Shown piece by piece: positions 23,367 through 23,505 of a stretch of DNA of 23,505 nt (positions are counted from its first letter, which is position 1; each line of letters starts with the position of its first letter). Made by a program: the position numbers and the translations under genes. Origin of the DNA: Draconibacterium orientale (GTDB taxonomy: Bacteria > Bacteroidota > Bacteroidia > Bacteroidales > UBA1556); the NCBI GenBank assembly GCA_022736595.1, contig DZDC01000020.1, forward strand, positions 2,745 to 26,249, read 5' to 3'. The notes below the pieces were generated by a model, which worked only from the letters and a program-made list of their open reading frames with translations, ran no database searches and had not been told where the DNA came from.

Positions 23367-23505
23367 CACTTGCCCTAAAGTGTGGCTGCTCACAGTTCGA
23401 TAAACTCACTACGGCTAAGCTCAGTACACCGCAACGCTTTTCGTTTTACGTTTTTCCCTTTGCAACATTTCTTCACTCCTCTATAAATTGTTCAAAATCC
23501 ATACT

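Larger units (their letters stand above)
23223..23505. other. Repeat-like intergenic region, no gene seen
   Basis: About 280 bp with no convincing coding frame up to the right edge. It contains a direct tandem of atctgtgtt (23328-23336 and 23337-23345), AT-rich near-repeats of taattgatg/gtaatt around 23238-23275, and a stretch at 23396-23435 (gttcgataaactcac ... gctaagctcagtac) that resembles degenerate REP-like intergenic sequence. A TAGCTTTG box at 23359-23366 fits TAnnTTTG and may serve a gene beyond the edge. Confidence 0.5.

Overview
The window looks like a chromosomal segment of a Bacteroidota (flavobacterial-type) genome. The evidence is a gliding-motility lipoprotein GldH gene, a TamL-type lipidated Omp85 protein, a RicT/PSP1 protein with a long disordered tail, a very large secreted protein built from CARDB, Ig-like and beta-helix modules, and repeated TAnnTTTG promoter elements (the Bacteroidota -7 box) just upstream of most transcription units. 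No rRNA, tRNA, CRISPR array, integrase or transposase was seen. The genus cannot be decided from what is visible.

Layout. (1) 1-7129, minus strand: one uninterrupted open frame of at least 2,376 codons. It has a signal peptide and runs off the left edge. It has large internal duplications (two beta-helix modules, two Ig-like plus lectin-like modules, several CARDB-like modules), as expected for a surface or secreted adhesin-like protein, probably exported by the type IX system. (2) 7130-7731: AT-rich divergent intergenic region with a ~137 bp imperfect palindrome and two smaller hairpins. (3) 7732-12446, plus strand: ricT, gldH (overlapping ricT), a class A penicillin-binding protein, and a small Hpt phosphotransfer protein, in a tight row. 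(4) clpS (plus) with its own promoter, converging on a secreted glutathione-peroxidase-like gene (minus) with a complete -33/-7 promoter. (5) 13562-17360, minus: tamL followed after 10 bp by a RecD/Dda-like SF1B helicase. (6) lepA (plus), divergent from tamL and convergent with a fused oligopeptide-type ABC ATPase (minus). (7) 21281-23222, plus: an unrecognised secreted protein and a Rieske-fold lipoprotein with altered metal-ligand positions. (8) 23223-23505: repeat-like intergenic DNA.

Much of the window serves the cell envelope: peptidoglycan synthesis (PBP1A type), outer-membrane assembly (TamL), gliding/T9SS-associated lipoprotein (GldH), secreted redox proteins and a giant surface protein. 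The rest is housekeeping (LepA, ClpS, helicase). The less ordinary items are the giant modular protein, the palindromic element in the divergent region, the non-canonical Rieske protein with its unknown partner, and the orphan Hpt protein tied to the PBP gene. I found no clear undescribed defence or mobile system.
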